A stretch of 64,000 nt of DNA from Clostridia bacterium (GTDB lineage: Bacteria; Bacillota; Clostridia; Oscillospirales; CAG-272): assembly GCA_017446155.1 (NCBI GenBank), contig JAFSRI010000038.1, positions 1-64,000 of the forward strand, written 5' to 3'. The stretch's first letter is position 1. Every line of letters starts with the position of its first letter. This document shows, in pieces, positions 23,723 to 32,195 of the stretch. A model generated the notes under the pieces. The model made no database searches and was not told the origin of the DNA. It was given only the letters and a program-made list of their open reading frames with translations. Both the position numbers and the translations under genes were made by a program.

Positions 23723-24450
23723 ATGTTTTTAATCATCTTTAACAATTTTTCGCGTACCAGCGCCGAACTGTAAGGTTCGTCGTCGATGAGCAAAAAGTTT
23801 TCCGCTTCGTTTATCTCCCATAGCCTGTGCGCGTCGGAGTCTGTCAAGATAAGTCTGTTTTCAAGCGAATAATTGTTTATATACTCGTCTTTTTTGCTGC
23901 CGTCGTTTATTTCAAGGCATGGGAAATACGGCTCGTCCGGAATACCGCCGAGCATGGCGATTATTCCGTTTTCCTCTCTGTCGATGTGGGCGGGGAACAC
24001 CGCCGCACCGTAATTTTCAAGAAGTTTCTTCGCTTCCGGTATCGAAAGCGTTGACGCGTTTATCAGCAGATTTTCTTCTTCTCCGACTATATTGTCGTTT
24101 TCATCGACTATGAGCTGATCTCCGAAAATGTCTGTTCTGTTTTTGTATAAGACTCTGTACTTTTGATATTCACGGTCGAACTCCTCTGCCGCTTCAAGCG
24201 TGGGGAAGAGCGCGACGATATGAACGTCTTCCGCTGTCGTCATCTCCATGCCCGCCACGGGAATTATCCCATGTTTTTTTGCCGCCGCGAAAAACGCGCG
24301 GCAATTCTTTGTGGAGTTGTGATCCGTCAACGCCACGATATTCAGTCCGCACAAACTCGCCATACCGGCGATATTGGCGGGTGTCATGTCGTTTTCGGCA
24401 CACGGCGAAAGGCATGAATGAATGTGAAGATCGTAAAAGTATTTATTCAT
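23719..24450 (-). CDS. PHP-domain phosphoesterase of the hydrogenase operon
   Basis: A 243-aa metal-dependent phosphoesterase of the PHP family. The metal site begins with LHIHSCLSP near residue 9, continues with ALTDHNS (about residue 40), GMEMTT (about 66), FPAHIDR (about 154) and ends with TDSDAH (about 208). The substrate is unknown: nucleotides, histidinol phosphate or 3',5'-bisphosphates are typical. It is coupled by ATGA overlaps to genes on both sides, so it is a fixed member of this operon. A role in hydrogenase regulation or assembly is inferred only from position. Confidence 0.88.
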   Translation of the reverse strand: MNKYFYDLHIHSCLSPCAENDMTPANIAGMASLCGLNIVALTDHNSTKNCRAFFAAAKKHGIIPVAGMEMTTAEDVHIVALFPTLEAAEEFDREYQKYRVLYKNRTDIFGDQLIVDENDNIVGEEENLLINASTLSIPEAKKLLENYGAAVFPAHIDREENGIIAMLGGIPDEPYFPCLEINDGSKKDEYINNYSLENRLILTDSDAHRLWEINEAENFLLIDDEPYSSALVREKLLKMIKNI

Positions 24451-24773
24451 ATCAGTTTTGATATTTCAACGCAAAATTCATATATCGGAAGTTTTGTGCG
24501 AAGAAGATTGACACCTTTTTCGGCGGCCGTGTTTATCACGTCGTCACCTATCTCGCTTTCCTCGCAGACGACGGCGCATGCGACGTCAACCAAGGACGCC
24601 ACGGCTATTACGTTTACGTTCGTCATAATCGTCGCCCAAACGCAATCCTCTTCGGCTCTTCCCATAACCCAACTTAACAGATCGCCGGCATATGCGCCGT
24701 TGATCTCGCGGTCGGGCTTCGGAAGAGAAAGAATTTCAAGTCCGAGCGCATCTTTAAGAGCGGAAACTGTCAT
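24447..24773 (-). CDS. DRTGG-domain protein, first copy
   Basis: A 108-aa single-domain DRTGG protein (the domain often sits next to CBS pairs or in phosphotransacetylase). It reads INGAYAGDLLSWVMGRA in the first half, with hydrophobic strands around IAVASLVDVACAVV. No catalytic motif is visible; a nucleotide- or metabolite-binding role is plausible. It overlaps genes on both sides by 4 bases. A second copy, 115 aa, lies at 26508-26855 in the same operon, suggesting the two could form a heterodimer. Confidence 0.75.
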   Translation of the reverse strand: MTVSALKDALGLEILSLPKPDREINGAYAGDLLSWVMGRAEEDCVWATIMTNVNVIAVASLVDVACAVVCEESEIGDDVINTAAEKGVNLLRTKLPIYEFCVEISKLI

Positions 24774-26047
24774 TTGCCATTCTCTCCTTCTTCTTTATAT
24801 AAATCTTTGAATTTCTCGCGCATGATAACCACGCATTCAGAGAGATTCGCGTTGCCGCTTGCAACATCCTGCGCGAAAGCCGCGCATGTCGGCGCGCCGC
24901 ACGAGCCACAGTCGATGCCGGGTAATTGCTTTTTGAGTTCTTCGCTCTCAATCATTATCCGCATCGCTTCCGCTCGGCTGCTGCCTATCGTTTGCGGAGC
25001 GTAATTGTAAGTAAATTGATTTTTCAGTTCGTCGGGAACTCCGTCGCCGTCATCGGCGTGGTTTTCCGCTACGGGAAGGTAACGTCTGAGGTTTTGCAGG
25101 CGCGCTTTTGCGATAAACGGATTTGTCACCGTCATAACACCGCCAACGCATCCGCCGGGGCAGGCGTCAAGCTCAACGAATTCAAGCTCCGGAAACGATC
25201 CGTTGTCGATTTCTTCCAAAACTCTTACAACGTTCTCGATGCCGTCCGCCGCGAGATATTTCTCGTTGAAAAGCGCTGTTGCCTCGCCGCCCGTGCTTGC
25301 CCAGCTAAGCCCAATCATACCTGTTCTCGATACCGGAACGGGTGAGAGGGAATCGCCTTTCATTACTCCGAGCAATTCAAAGTAAACGTCGGACATCGAC
25401 ACGACGTAATCCACGTAAGATCGCTCGCCCGCGTCTTTGTTCTTAACATAGCTTACCTTTGCGGGGCATGGGGAGATGAACACTGTGCAAATGTCGTCCT
25501 CGCTCAGCTCGGGATGATTTTTCAAAACTTCGCGCTTTGCATATTTTGCGGCAATCTCCATCGGCGGCAAAATGTCAAGCAGGTTATCCGTCAGCAACGG
25601 ATACCTCAGTGACAGGAGTCGTTCTATCACGGGACATGCCGATGATATAACCGGTTTTTTTGCCGTTTTGATCATTCGCCGAGTGTAGTCGGAAACGATC
25701 TCTGCCGCACGTGCCACCTCGAATACTTCGTCAAAGCCGTAATCCAGCAAGCCTTGAAGCACATAATCGATGTCTTCAAGATTGTCAAATTGCCCGAACA
25801 GCGTCGGCGCCGGCAGCGCAATTTTGAATTTATCCTTCGGAATGTCGGTTAGGCTGTCGTAAACCGACTTTTTCGCTTGATGCGGGCAAACTCTGATACA
25901 TTCGCCGCAATCTATACAGCGGGCGGAGTCTATTACCGCGCGTCTGTCGCGAATCCTTATCGCTTCCGTAGGACAGTGCCTCAGACAATGCGTGCACCCG
26001 CAGCATTTTTCGGGGTTCAGAGAAACCGAGTGATTATACTGTGCCAC
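24770..26047 (-). CDS. Fe-S protein with a degenerate hydrogenase C-terminal domain
   Basis: A 425-aa iron-sulfur protein. Two ferredoxin motifs start the chain (CCGCTHCLRHCP, CIDCGECIRVCP; about residues 14-55). Then comes a domain related to the [FeFe] hydrogenase H-cluster domain, but its motifs are altered: SACPVIE, SPCPAK and DACPGGCVGG. It ends with a Fes motif CGSCGAPTC. Such proteins lack hydrogenase activity or act as redox sensors (HydS-like); there is no PAS domain here. The start is GTG 26047, after AAAGGG. Its partners in the operon are ATPase-domain and DRTGG proteins, which suits a signalling role (inference). Confidence 0.88.
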   Translation of the reverse strand: MAQYNHSVSLNPEKCCGCTHCLRHCPTEAIRIRDRRAVIDSARCIDCGECIRVCPHQAKKSVYDSLTDIPKDKFKIALPAPTLFGQFDNLEDIDYVLQGLLDYGFDEVFEVARAAEIVSDYTRRMIKTAKKPVISSACPVIERLLSLRYPLLTDNLLDILPPMEIAAKYAKREVLKNHPELSEDDICTVFISPCPAKVSYVKNKDAGERSYVDYVVSMSDVYFELLGVMKGDSLSPVPVSRTGMIGLSWASTGGEATALFNEKYLAADGIENVVRVLEEIDNGSFPELEFVELDACPGGCVGGVMTVTNPFIAKARLQNLRRYLPVAENHADDGDGVPDELKNQFTYNYAPQTIGSSRAEAMRIMIESEELKKQLPGIDCGSCGAPTCAAFAQDVASGNANLSECVVIMREKFKDLYKEEGENGK

Positions 26048-26069
26048 GTTTTCACGCCCTTTCAGTGAA

Positions 26070-26492
26070 TTATGTGTTTACGGTCATTGTGATCGTGGTT
26101 CCCACACCAAGCTCGGATTCTATCGTCATCGTGTCGGTATTCTTTTTCATGTTCGGCAAGCCCATTCCGGCACCGAAACCGAGCGATCTGATATTTTCCG
26201 GAGCGGTGGAGAAGCCCTCTTTCATCGCCAGCGCAACGTCGGCAATTCCCGGGCCGTTATCCTTTAATATAATTTCTATTTTATCAGGATAAACGGTTAC
26301 GGTGGCAAATCCGCCGCCGGCGTGGATGACCATGTTGATTTCGCCCTCGTACATGGCGATGGCGACCCGCCTGATTATATCCGGCGGATAACCGAGCATT
26401 CGCAGATTTTTCTTCGTCGCAACGGAGGCTTCGCCCGCTGAGGTGAAGTTTTCACCGTTTACGTCAAAGGTGAATTGAAGCTGTTCGCTCAT
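26070..26492 (-). CDS. RsbW-type anti-sigma/serine kinase-like ATPase
   Basis: A 140-aa GHKL ATPase of the RsbW/SpoIIAB class. MYEGEINMVIHAGGG is the N-box, LKDNGPGI the G1 box and GFGAGMGLPNMKKN the G2 box. In the family the protein binds a sigma factor or phosphorylates an anti-anti-sigma partner; neither partner is encoded nearby. ATG 26492 is preferred to the GTG at 26501 because the purine-rich AAGGA lies too close to the GTG. It is a second ATPase-domain gene in the same operon (the other at 23180). Confidence 0.82.
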   Translation of the reverse strand: MSEQLQFTFDVNGENFTSAGEASVATKKNLRMLGYPPDIIRRVAIAMYEGEINMVIHAGGGFATVTVYPDKIEIILKDNGPGIADVALAMKEGFSTAPENIRSLGFGAGMGLPNMKKNTDTMTIESELGVGTTITMTVNT

Positions 26493-26507
26493 ATTGATCA
26501 CTTTTCC

Positions 26508-26855
26508 TTATTTGTTATAGTTGTTTAAACCGTTTGCATAAAGCATTCCGCACGCTTCATACATTCTTCTTTCGGTGGCCATTACGACCATTCCGTTTTT
26601 CTTTGCCAGTTCAAGCATCTCTTCGCTCGGCTTTTTAGACCTTACGAAAACTATGCAACGCATATCCATCATTTCAGCCGTACGGATGACCTGTGTGTTT
26701 ACAAGCCCTGTAAGAAGCACCGCTTGATCCTTTACAAACGCTAAAACGTCGCTCATCATATCCGATCCGCAAGCGGAGCAGACCTCAGAATCGGCGAGTT
26801 CTTCGCAGCAAAGTATCTCGGCTTCGAGTATCTCGGCAACCTTTGAAATCTTCAT
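26508..26855 (-). CDS. DRTGG-domain protein, second copy
   Basis: A 115-aa relative of the 24447-24773 gene. It begins KISKVAEILEAEILCCEELADSEV-like text with a CSACGSDMM segment whose two Cys could bind metal or sit near an Fe-S protein. The C-terminus has a MERRMYEACGMLYA-type helix. AAGGAAATAAT precedes the ATG. Its operon position, directly after the NuoE-like subunit and before the RsbW-like gene, is conserved in my memory of clostridial hydrogenase operons, but not verified here. Confidence 0.75.
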   Translation of the reverse strand: MKISKVAEILEAEILCCEELADSEVCSACGSDMMSDVLAFVKDQAVLLTGLVNTQVIRTAEMMDMRCIVFVRSKKPSEEMLELAKKNGMVVMATERRMYEACGMLYANGLNNYNK

Positions 26856-26864
26856 ATTATTTCC

Positions 26865-27359
26865 TTACTGATAACTTTTAAGTATTGTGGGAATGTCGGC
26901 AACCGTAAGTCTGCCGTACACTTCGCCGTTTACCGTCATTACGGGTGCCAGACCGCACGCGCCTATGCAACGGGTAGCTTCAAAGCTGTATTTGCCGTCG
27001 GGCGTCGTTTCGCCGGGTGCGATACCGATTATCTCGGTTATCTTGTCTGCAAGCTGACCCGAGCCTTTTACATAGCATGCCGTTCCGAGGCAGACAGCGA
27101 TAGCAACCTCGCCGTCGGGGTTAAGCTTGAACTGTGAATAGAAGGTAACAACGCCGTATACTTCCGCAAGCGATACGCCGAGACCTTCCGCAATGATTTC
27201 CTGGACCTCTACGGGAAGATAACCGTAGATTTCCTGAGCTGCTTGAAGAACGGGAAGCATATTGCCTTCTTTGCCCTTATATTTTTCAATAACGGCCATG
27301 AGCTTCGCTTTTTGTTCTTCGGTGCCCTTGAATGTGACTGTCGTCGTTTTCTTTTTCAT
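26865..27359 (-). CDS. hndA: Hydrogenase NuoE-like [2Fe-2S] subunit (HndA/HydC)
   Basis: A 164-aa subunit of the NuoE family. Helical N-terminal part (KYKGKEGNMLPVLQAAQEIYG), then a thioredoxin-like domain with four cluster Cys in CLGTACYVKG and ATRCIGACG. It carries the [2Fe-2S] cluster that contacts the flavin subunit HndC. It is the first gene of the operon: an AGGAGGAAAG ribosome site lies 13 bases upstream and a structured leader of about 180 bases precedes it. Confidence 0.92.
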   Translation of the reverse strand: MKKKTTTVTFKGTEEQKAKLMAVIEKYKGKEGNMLPVLQAAQEIYGYLPVEVQEIIAEGLGVSLAEVYGVVTFYSQFKLNPDGEVAIAVCLGTACYVKGSGQLADKITEIIGIAPGETTPDGKYSFEATRCIGACGLAPVMTVNGEVYGRLTVADIPTILKSYQ

Positions 27360-27560
27360 AAAAAAGAACTTTCCTCCTGTGTCTCCTGATTTTTCGGCGG
27401 TGACTTAAATTCCGCCTGTGTTCGTGTTATGTACTTCCTTTGCTTTGCGCGCCTCCCGGGGAGGGTTTCCCGCCCGATATTCGTCGCGAGACGAAATGCG
27501 GTCGCGGTGCCTTTCACAACGGTAGAGCACACCTACACGCATACGCTGTTATTATACTAT
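27360..27560 (-). promoter_or_regulatory. Promoter and structured leader of the hydrogenase operon
   Basis: On the minus strand the AT-rich start contains TATAAT (27556-27551) and, further up, TTGAAA (27590-27585) with TTTATA at 17 bp as an alternative. The following roughly 185 bases are much more GC-rich than the surroundings. They include hairpin TTCGTC-TCGC-GACGAA and a palindrome CCTCCCCGGGAGG, ahead of the ribosome site. A regulatory RNA is possible, but I do not recognise a known riboswitch class. Confidence 0.45.
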
Positions 27561-27651
27561 ATATAAATAAAAAAATCTATACTTTTTCAATAATTTCTCG
27601 AAAAAACTTTTAGAAAAAAATAAAAAAATTATTATAAAAAACAATATTATG

Positions 27652-27680
27652 TTGCATTTGAGAATTTTTTATAGTATAAT
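27652..27680 (+). promoter_or_regulatory. Promoter of uxaC
   Basis: TTGCAT (27652-27657), a 17-bp spacer, TATAAT (27675-27680), with a short hairpin (CCCGC-ATAAT-GCCGGG) before the start codon. Confidence 0.6.
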
Positions 27681-27736
27681 TTATTTTAGAGTAATTTCCC
27701 GCATAATGCCGGGATGAAAAAACGGAGGTATCCACA

Positions 27737-29188
27737 ATGAACAATTTTATGGATGACGATTTTTTGCTTGACACCGAAACTGCCCGAATGCTTTATCACA
27801 CGTATGCGTCGCAGCTTCCGATAATCGATTATCACTGCCACATTGACGCAAAAGAAATAGCCGAGGACAAGCGTTATGAAAACATCACTCAGCTTTGGCT
27901 CGGAGCAGACCATTACAAATGGCGCGCGATGCGTTCCTGCGGCATAAGCGAAAGACTGATAACTGGGGATGCTTCCGATTACGAAAAATTTGAGGCGTTT
28001 TGCTCGGCCATGCCGTATCTTATCGGAAATCCGCTTTATCACTGGTCGCATCTTGAACTTAAAAGATATTTCGGCTTTGAAGGCGTCCTTTCTCCCGAAA
28101 CGTGTTACGATGTATGGGAATTGACGAAAGAAAAACTTCAAAGTCCGGAAATGAGCGCGCGCGGAATAATGAAAATGTCAAACGTCAAACTAATTTGTAC
28201 GACGAATGATCCGAGCGAATCGCTTGAACATCATATTGCGATAAGAGAGGACAAGGATTTTGACATTTCCGTGCTTCCCGCATTCCGCCCCGACAAGTGC
28301 CTTTATGTGGAAAGAGATGGATTTGCAAAATACATAAAAGATTTTTCGACCGCGGCCGGTGTTGAAATAAAAGATTTCAAGACCTTGTGTGAAGTGCTGG
28401 CAAACAGGATACAATATTTTAATGTCCTCGGTTGCCGTGCGTCCGACCACAGCCTTGAAGACAGCGTTGTGTTCGACGTGTCGGTTTCCGCCGGACAAGC
28501 CGAATCGATAGCGGATATTGTTTTCAAAAAAGCGATGGCAGGCGAAGGGATAGATTCCGATACCGCAAGAATATACAGAAGTGCGCTTATGCGTTTTTTG
28601 GCGAAACAGTATACAAAATACGGCTGGGTGATGCAGCTGCATTTCGGCGCAATGAGAAACGTAAGCCCGATGATGTTCTCGCTTCTCGGTGCAGACGCGG
28701 GATACGACACTATCCATGCCGGCTCCGGAAGGATTGCGTCGCTTGCAAGTATGCTCGGCGCGCTCGAAGCAGAATCGGCACTTCCGAGAACGATTCTTTA
28801 TTCGCTCAATCCTGCGGAAAACACGGCGGTAGCCGCCCTTGTCGGATGCTTCCAGCGCACGGGCGAGGAACTTGAAGGCCTTTCATGCATGCCGAAAATG
28901 CAACAGGGAAGTGCGTGGTGGTTCAATGACAACATTGACGGCATGCGCGCGCAGCTTACAACTTTTGCAAATCAGTCTGCACTCGGAAAATTTATCGGTA
29001 TGACGACCGACTCACGCAGTTTCCTTTCATATACACGACACGAATATTTTCGCAGAATTTTCTGCTCTGTTCTCGGCGGATATGTTGAGCGCGGGGAATA
29101 TCCGCTTGACGTTGATACGCTTGCACAAATGGTTTGCGATGTATGTTATAACAACACAAAAGACTATTTTGATTTCAGGGTAATCTGA
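27737..29188 (+). CDS. uxaC: Uronate isomerase
   Basis: A 483-aa isomerase that converts D-glucuronate to fructuronate or D-galacturonate to tagaturonate, the first step of uronic-acid breakdown. It belongs to the amidohydrolase fold. Recognisable family segments are IDYHCHIDAKEIAED near residue 34 (metal-binding His pair), LWLGADHYKWRAMR, MQLHFGAMRN in the middle and MTTDSRSFLSYTRHEYFRR near the C-terminus. The length is usual for the family (460-480). No other uronate gene (uxuA, uxaB, kdgK) sits next to it, so it appears isolated. GGAGG lies 7 bases before the ATG. Confidence 0.95.
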   Translation: MNNFMDDDFLLDTETARMLYHTYASQLPIIDYHCHIDAKEIAEDKRYENITQLWLGADHYKWRAMRSCGISERLITGDASDYEKFEAFCSAMPYLIGNPLYHWSHLELKRYFGFEGVLSPETCYDVWELTKEKLQSPEMSARGIMKMSNVKLICTTNDPSESLEHHIAIREDKDFDISVLPAFRPDKCLYVERDGFAKYIKDFSTAAGVEIKDFKTLCEVLANRIQYFNVLGCRASDHSLEDSVVFDVSVSAGQAESIADIVFKKAMAGEGIDSDTARIYRSALMRFLAKQYTKYGWVMQLHFGAMRNVSPMMFSLLGADAGYDTIHAGSGRIASLASMLGALEAESALPRTILYSLNPAENTAVAALVGCFQRTGEELEGLSCMPKMQQGSAWWFNDNIDGMRAQLTTFANQSALGKFIGMTTDSRSFLSYTRHEYFRRIFCSVLGGYVERGEYPLDVDTLAQMVCDVCYNNTKDYFDFRVI

Positions 29189-29194
29189 GTTTGC

Positions 29195-29325
29195 ACCGCC
29201 GACGGCGGCGCGCGGCAACGCCGCGCGCGGGCGCTGTGGCGAACAGCAAAGCAAAAACAATAATTGACATAAAGCGCCACAGCGCATACGCCGTTCGCGA
29301 AGGCGAACGGCGCGCCGTCGGCGGT
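29195..29325. repeat. Cloverleaf-shaped GC-rich palindromic element A
   Basis: A 131-base noncoding element. Terminal arms ACCGCCGACGGCG (29195-29207) and CGCCGTCGGCGGT (29313-29325) form 13 bp. Inside are hairpin GCGCGCGGC-AAC-GCCGCGCGC (29208-29228, 9 bp), a central stem GCGCTGTGGCG/CGCCACAGCGC (29231-29241 with 29275-29285, 11 bp) enclosing an AT-rich 33-base loop, and hairpin GCCGTTCGC-GAAG-GCGAACGGC (29290-29311, 9 bp). All stems are perfect. It sits directly between uxaC and the Mrp gene. A second element with the same plan is at 55517-55640. Confidence 0.85.
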
Positions 29326-29354
29326 AAAATAAAAAAGAAAAGAGAAAAAATATT

Positions 29355-30200
29355 ATGGCAGAGGAATGCACACACGATTGTTCCACATGTTCGGCAAATT
29401 GTTCGTCAAGAAATCAAGCGCCGACATTTGAAAAAACAAATTCACTCAGTAGAGTAAAAAAGACGGTAGCCGTTATAAGCGGTAAAGGTGGCGTAGGCAA
29501 ATCGCTTGTTTCATGTATGCTTGCGACGGAGCTTTCACGCAGAGATCTTAAAGTAGCCGTTATGGACGCTGATATAACCGGTCCTTCGGTACCTCAGGCG
29601 TTCGGGCTCAAAGGGCTTTGCGAGGCGGCGCCGCTCGGCGGCATCATGCCAAAGCAGACAACGACAGGCATGGAAGTTATCAGCGTAAACCTTCTTCTTG
29701 AAGACATCAAATCACCCGTTATATGGAGAGGTCCCGTCATTGCGGGAATGGTAAAACAGTTCTGGACGGATGTTGTTTGGGGCGATGTTGACGTTATGGT
29801 GATCGACTGTCCCCCCGGCACAGGAGACGTTCCGCTGACGGTTTTCCAAACAATCCCCGTTGACGGAATCATCATTGTCACAACTCCGCAGGATCTTGTG
29901 TCTATGATCGTTTCAAAAGCCGTGAATATGGCGAAGATGATGAACGTACCGATAATCGGTATCGTTGAAAATATGAGCTATGTCGAATGTCCCGACTGTC
30001 ACAAAAAAATAGATATATTCGGCAAGAGCAAAACCGAAGATGTGGCAAAAGAATTCGGTATACCCGTAATCGCAAAACTTCCGATAAACCCCGAACTCGC
30101 ATATCAGTGTGATAAGGGCGTTATCGAGGCGTTCGAGGGCGACTATATGGCAAATGCCGCAGATATGGTTGAGGCACAGCCCGAAAGAGAAGGCAAATGA
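29355..30200 (+). CDS. Mrp/NBP35-family Fe-S carrier ATPase
   Basis: A 281-aa P-loop ATPase of the Mrp (ApbC) family that carries and inserts Fe-S clusters. The N-terminus has CTHDCSTCSANC, a Cys-rich region typical of the NBP35 subtype. The deviant Walker A is GKGGVGKS near residue 40, followed by DADITGPSVPQAFG. A C-terminal CPDC pair lies near residue 216 and would bind the bridging cluster at the dimer interface. It may supply clusters to hydrogenase and other Fe-S proteins encoded nearby. Ribosome site weak (AAAAGAG). The stop overlaps the next start (ATGA). Confidence 0.93.
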   Translation: MAEECTHDCSTCSANCSSRNQAPTFEKTNSLSRVKKTVAVISGKGGVGKSLVSCMLATELSRRDLKVAVMDADITGPSVPQAFGLKGLCEAAPLGGIMPKQTTTGMEVISVNLLLEDIKSPVIWRGPVIAGMVKQFWTDVVWGDVDVMVIDCPPGTGDVPLTVFQTIPVDGIIIVTTPQDLVSMIVSKAVNMAKMMNVPIIGIVENMSYVECPDCHKKIDIFGKSKTEDVAKEFGIPVIAKLPINPELAYQCDKGVIEAFEGDYMANAADMVEAQPEREGK

Positions 30201-31090
30201 CAAAAGTACTTTTTGTTTGCACGATGAATACGGCTCGTTCCGTTATGGCGGAGATGATTTTGAAAAAATACGGCGGAGACAAATTCATACCGTCATCCGC
30301 CGGGATTTTCACAACCGGATTTACCCCGATGGAACTGTTTGCATATCAAACGTTGCTGAAAGAGGGCGTGGGAGCTAATATCCTAAACGACTTCTACTCT
30401 CGCAAAGTGAAAAGAGAGTATATTGAAGAAAACGATATTATTGTTGGAATAACTCCCGAACATATGCAGGCACTTAAAGCAAAATATCCTGAATATGCAG
30501 ACAAAATAACAACGTTCGATTCTCCTGTGGAAAATCCTTGGAACGACGAGGATTCATATGAAAAATGTTTTGAGTCGATAAAAGAAAACGTAATGAAAAT
30601 GTTTTCGCTAAGCGACAAAGACATCACAGTGCGTACAATGGACGCATCCGGTGCGTCGCAATCGGCGGCGCTCGAAGCGGAATGTTTTTCAAACCCATGG
30701 ACACTTGAAGAATATGAAAAAGCGCGGCAAAGCGACGATCATATTTGCCTGTGCGGATATGTGAACGCCGAATATGCGGGGTTTGTCATGGCATACCGTG
30801 TGCTTGATGAGGGGCACTTGCTGGACATTGCCGTAAGACCGAAATTCCGTCGATGCGGGGTGGCAAAGGCGCTTATCGAAGAACTTTCTTCAAGGCTTGA
30901 AAAAGCGGGTGTTACAAGCGTTATGCTGGAAGTGAGAGAACATAATATTCCCGCGCGTGCGCTGTATTCAAAACTTGGCTTTAAGGACGTCGGCAAAAGA
31001 AAATATTATTACAAAGATCCTACGGACGACGCAATTTTATGTACGCTCGTTCTAAAAGAAAAGGAAAACAATGAAGATATTGGGAATTGA
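30197..31090 (+). CDS. Fusion of low-molecular-weight phosphatase and RimI-type acetyltransferase
   Basis: A 297-aa protein with two domains. Residues 1-140 are a low-molecular-weight protein-phosphatase fold: VCTMNTARSVMAEM is the CX5RS signature at the start and TTFDSPVENPW resembles the DP loop, though with DSP instead of DP. Residues 145-297 are a GNAT acetyltransferase of the RimI type with RPKFRRCGVAKAL as acetyl-CoA site and HNIPARALYSKLGFKDVGKRKYYY. RimI next to tsaD is a standard pair; a phosphatase (YwlE/PtpA-like) fused in front of it is not one I know. It overlaps neighbours on both sides (4 and 20 bases). Confidence 0.85.
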   Translation: MTKVLFVCTMNTARSVMAEMILKKYGGDKFIPSSAGIFTTGFTPMELFAYQTLLKEGVGANILNDFYSRKVKREYIEENDIIVGITPEHMQALKAKYPEYADKITTFDSPVENPWNDEDSYEKCFESIKENVMKMFSLSDKDITVRTMDASGASQSAALEAECFSNPWTLEEYEKARQSDDHICLCGYVNAEYAGFVMAYRVLDEGHLLDIAVRPKFRRCGVAKALIEELSSRLEKAGVTSVMLEVREHNIPARALYSKLGFKDVGKRKYYYKDPTDDAILCTLVLKEKENNEDIGN

Positions 31091-32087
31091 AAGCTCGTGC
31101 GACGAAACAGCTGCGGCTGTGTTGGAATGTACAGGCGACAGCGATTTTGAAATTTTATCAAATAGAGTTGCATCGCAAATAGAGATGCACGCGCGATACG
31201 GCGGGGTAGTGCCGGAGATTGCGAGCAGAGCGCATTGCGAGATAATTTCAAAACTTGTATATGACACTTTAAGTGATGCAAAAATCGGTATAAACGATAT
31301 TGACGCGATTGCCGTTACGGCATATCCGGGGCTTATCGGTGCATTGCTTGTAGGGGTAAATTTTGCAAAAGGACTTGCTTATGCAAATTCAAAGCCGCTC
31401 ATAGCCGTAGACCATATTAAAGGTCATATCGCATCTATTTACCTTACCGAAGAAAAAATCATGTTTCCGTATATAGCGCTCGTGGCGTCTGGCGGACACA
31501 CATCGATAATTAAAATTGACGACTACAACTCTCACGTTGTTATAGGCGGTACACGCGACGACGCGATGGGCGAAGCGTTTGACAAAGTGGCGCGCGTAAT
31601 GGGGATGCCTTATCCGGGCGGTGCAGCGATGGACAAGCTCGCATATGAAGGCAAATCCCCCGTTCCGTTTCCGACGGCGGCAATTCGCGACGGTTCGCTC
31701 GATTTGTCGTTTTCCGGAATTAAAACTGCGGTGTTAAACTATATAAATTCATCTGAACAGCGCGGGGAAGAAATAAATAAGGCAAATATTGCGGCAGGGT
31801 TTGTAAACGCCGCTGTTAGTTCGGCGTATATAAAACTTGAAATGGCGCTGAACGAATATCCTGAAACAAAAGCCATTGCGATTGCGGGCGGCGTTTCGGC
31901 AAATTCACATTTGCGCGAGGCGATAGGAAAGTTGTGTGAAAAGCACAAGATAGATTTTTATAAACCCCAACCTTCGTTTTGCGGCGACAACGGCGCAATG
32001 ATTGCGGCAGCCGGATATTTTGAATATAAAGAGCATAAATTTGCCGATTTGTCTCTAAATGCCGACGCTTCAAAATGGGAAGTGTGA
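31071..32087 (+). CDS. tsaD: tRNA threonylcarbamoyladenosine synthase subunit TsaD
   Basis: A 338-aa Kae1/TsaD ATPase that transfers the threonylcarbamoyl group to A37 of ANN-decoding tRNAs. ILGIESSCDETAAAVLE starts the chain. The metal-binding His pair is in PEIASRAHCEIIS (about residue 55), ASGGHTSI (about 142) follows, and GGVSANSHLRE near residue 277 completes the nucleotide site. Family length is usual. It starts inside the previous gene with AAAGGAAAAC ahead of the ATG. TsaB/TsaE partners are not in this window. Confidence 0.97.
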   Translation: MKILGIESSCDETAAAVLECTGDSDFEILSNRVASQIEMHARYGGVVPEIASRAHCEIISKLVYDTLSDAKIGINDIDAIAVTAYPGLIGALLVGVNFAKGLAYANSKPLIAVDHIKGHIASIYLTEEKIMFPYIALVASGGHTSIIKIDDYNSHVVIGGTRDDAMGEAFDKVARVMGMPYPGGAAMDKLAYEGKSPVPFPTAAIRDGSLDLSFSGIKTAVLNYINSSEQRGEEINKANIAAGFVNAAVSSAYIKLEMALNEYPETKAIAIAGGVSANSHLREAIGKLCEKHKIDFYKPQPSFCGDNGAMIAAAGYFEYKEHKFADLSLNADASKWEV

Positions 32088-32195
32088 CAATTTAATTTAC
32101 ATATTTTATAAAACGCAAGTTTTCAACAATCTGTTGAAAAAACGGATTTACAAATAGCAAACACGAAAAATAACTCGGAAAAGCCCGATGTTTTT

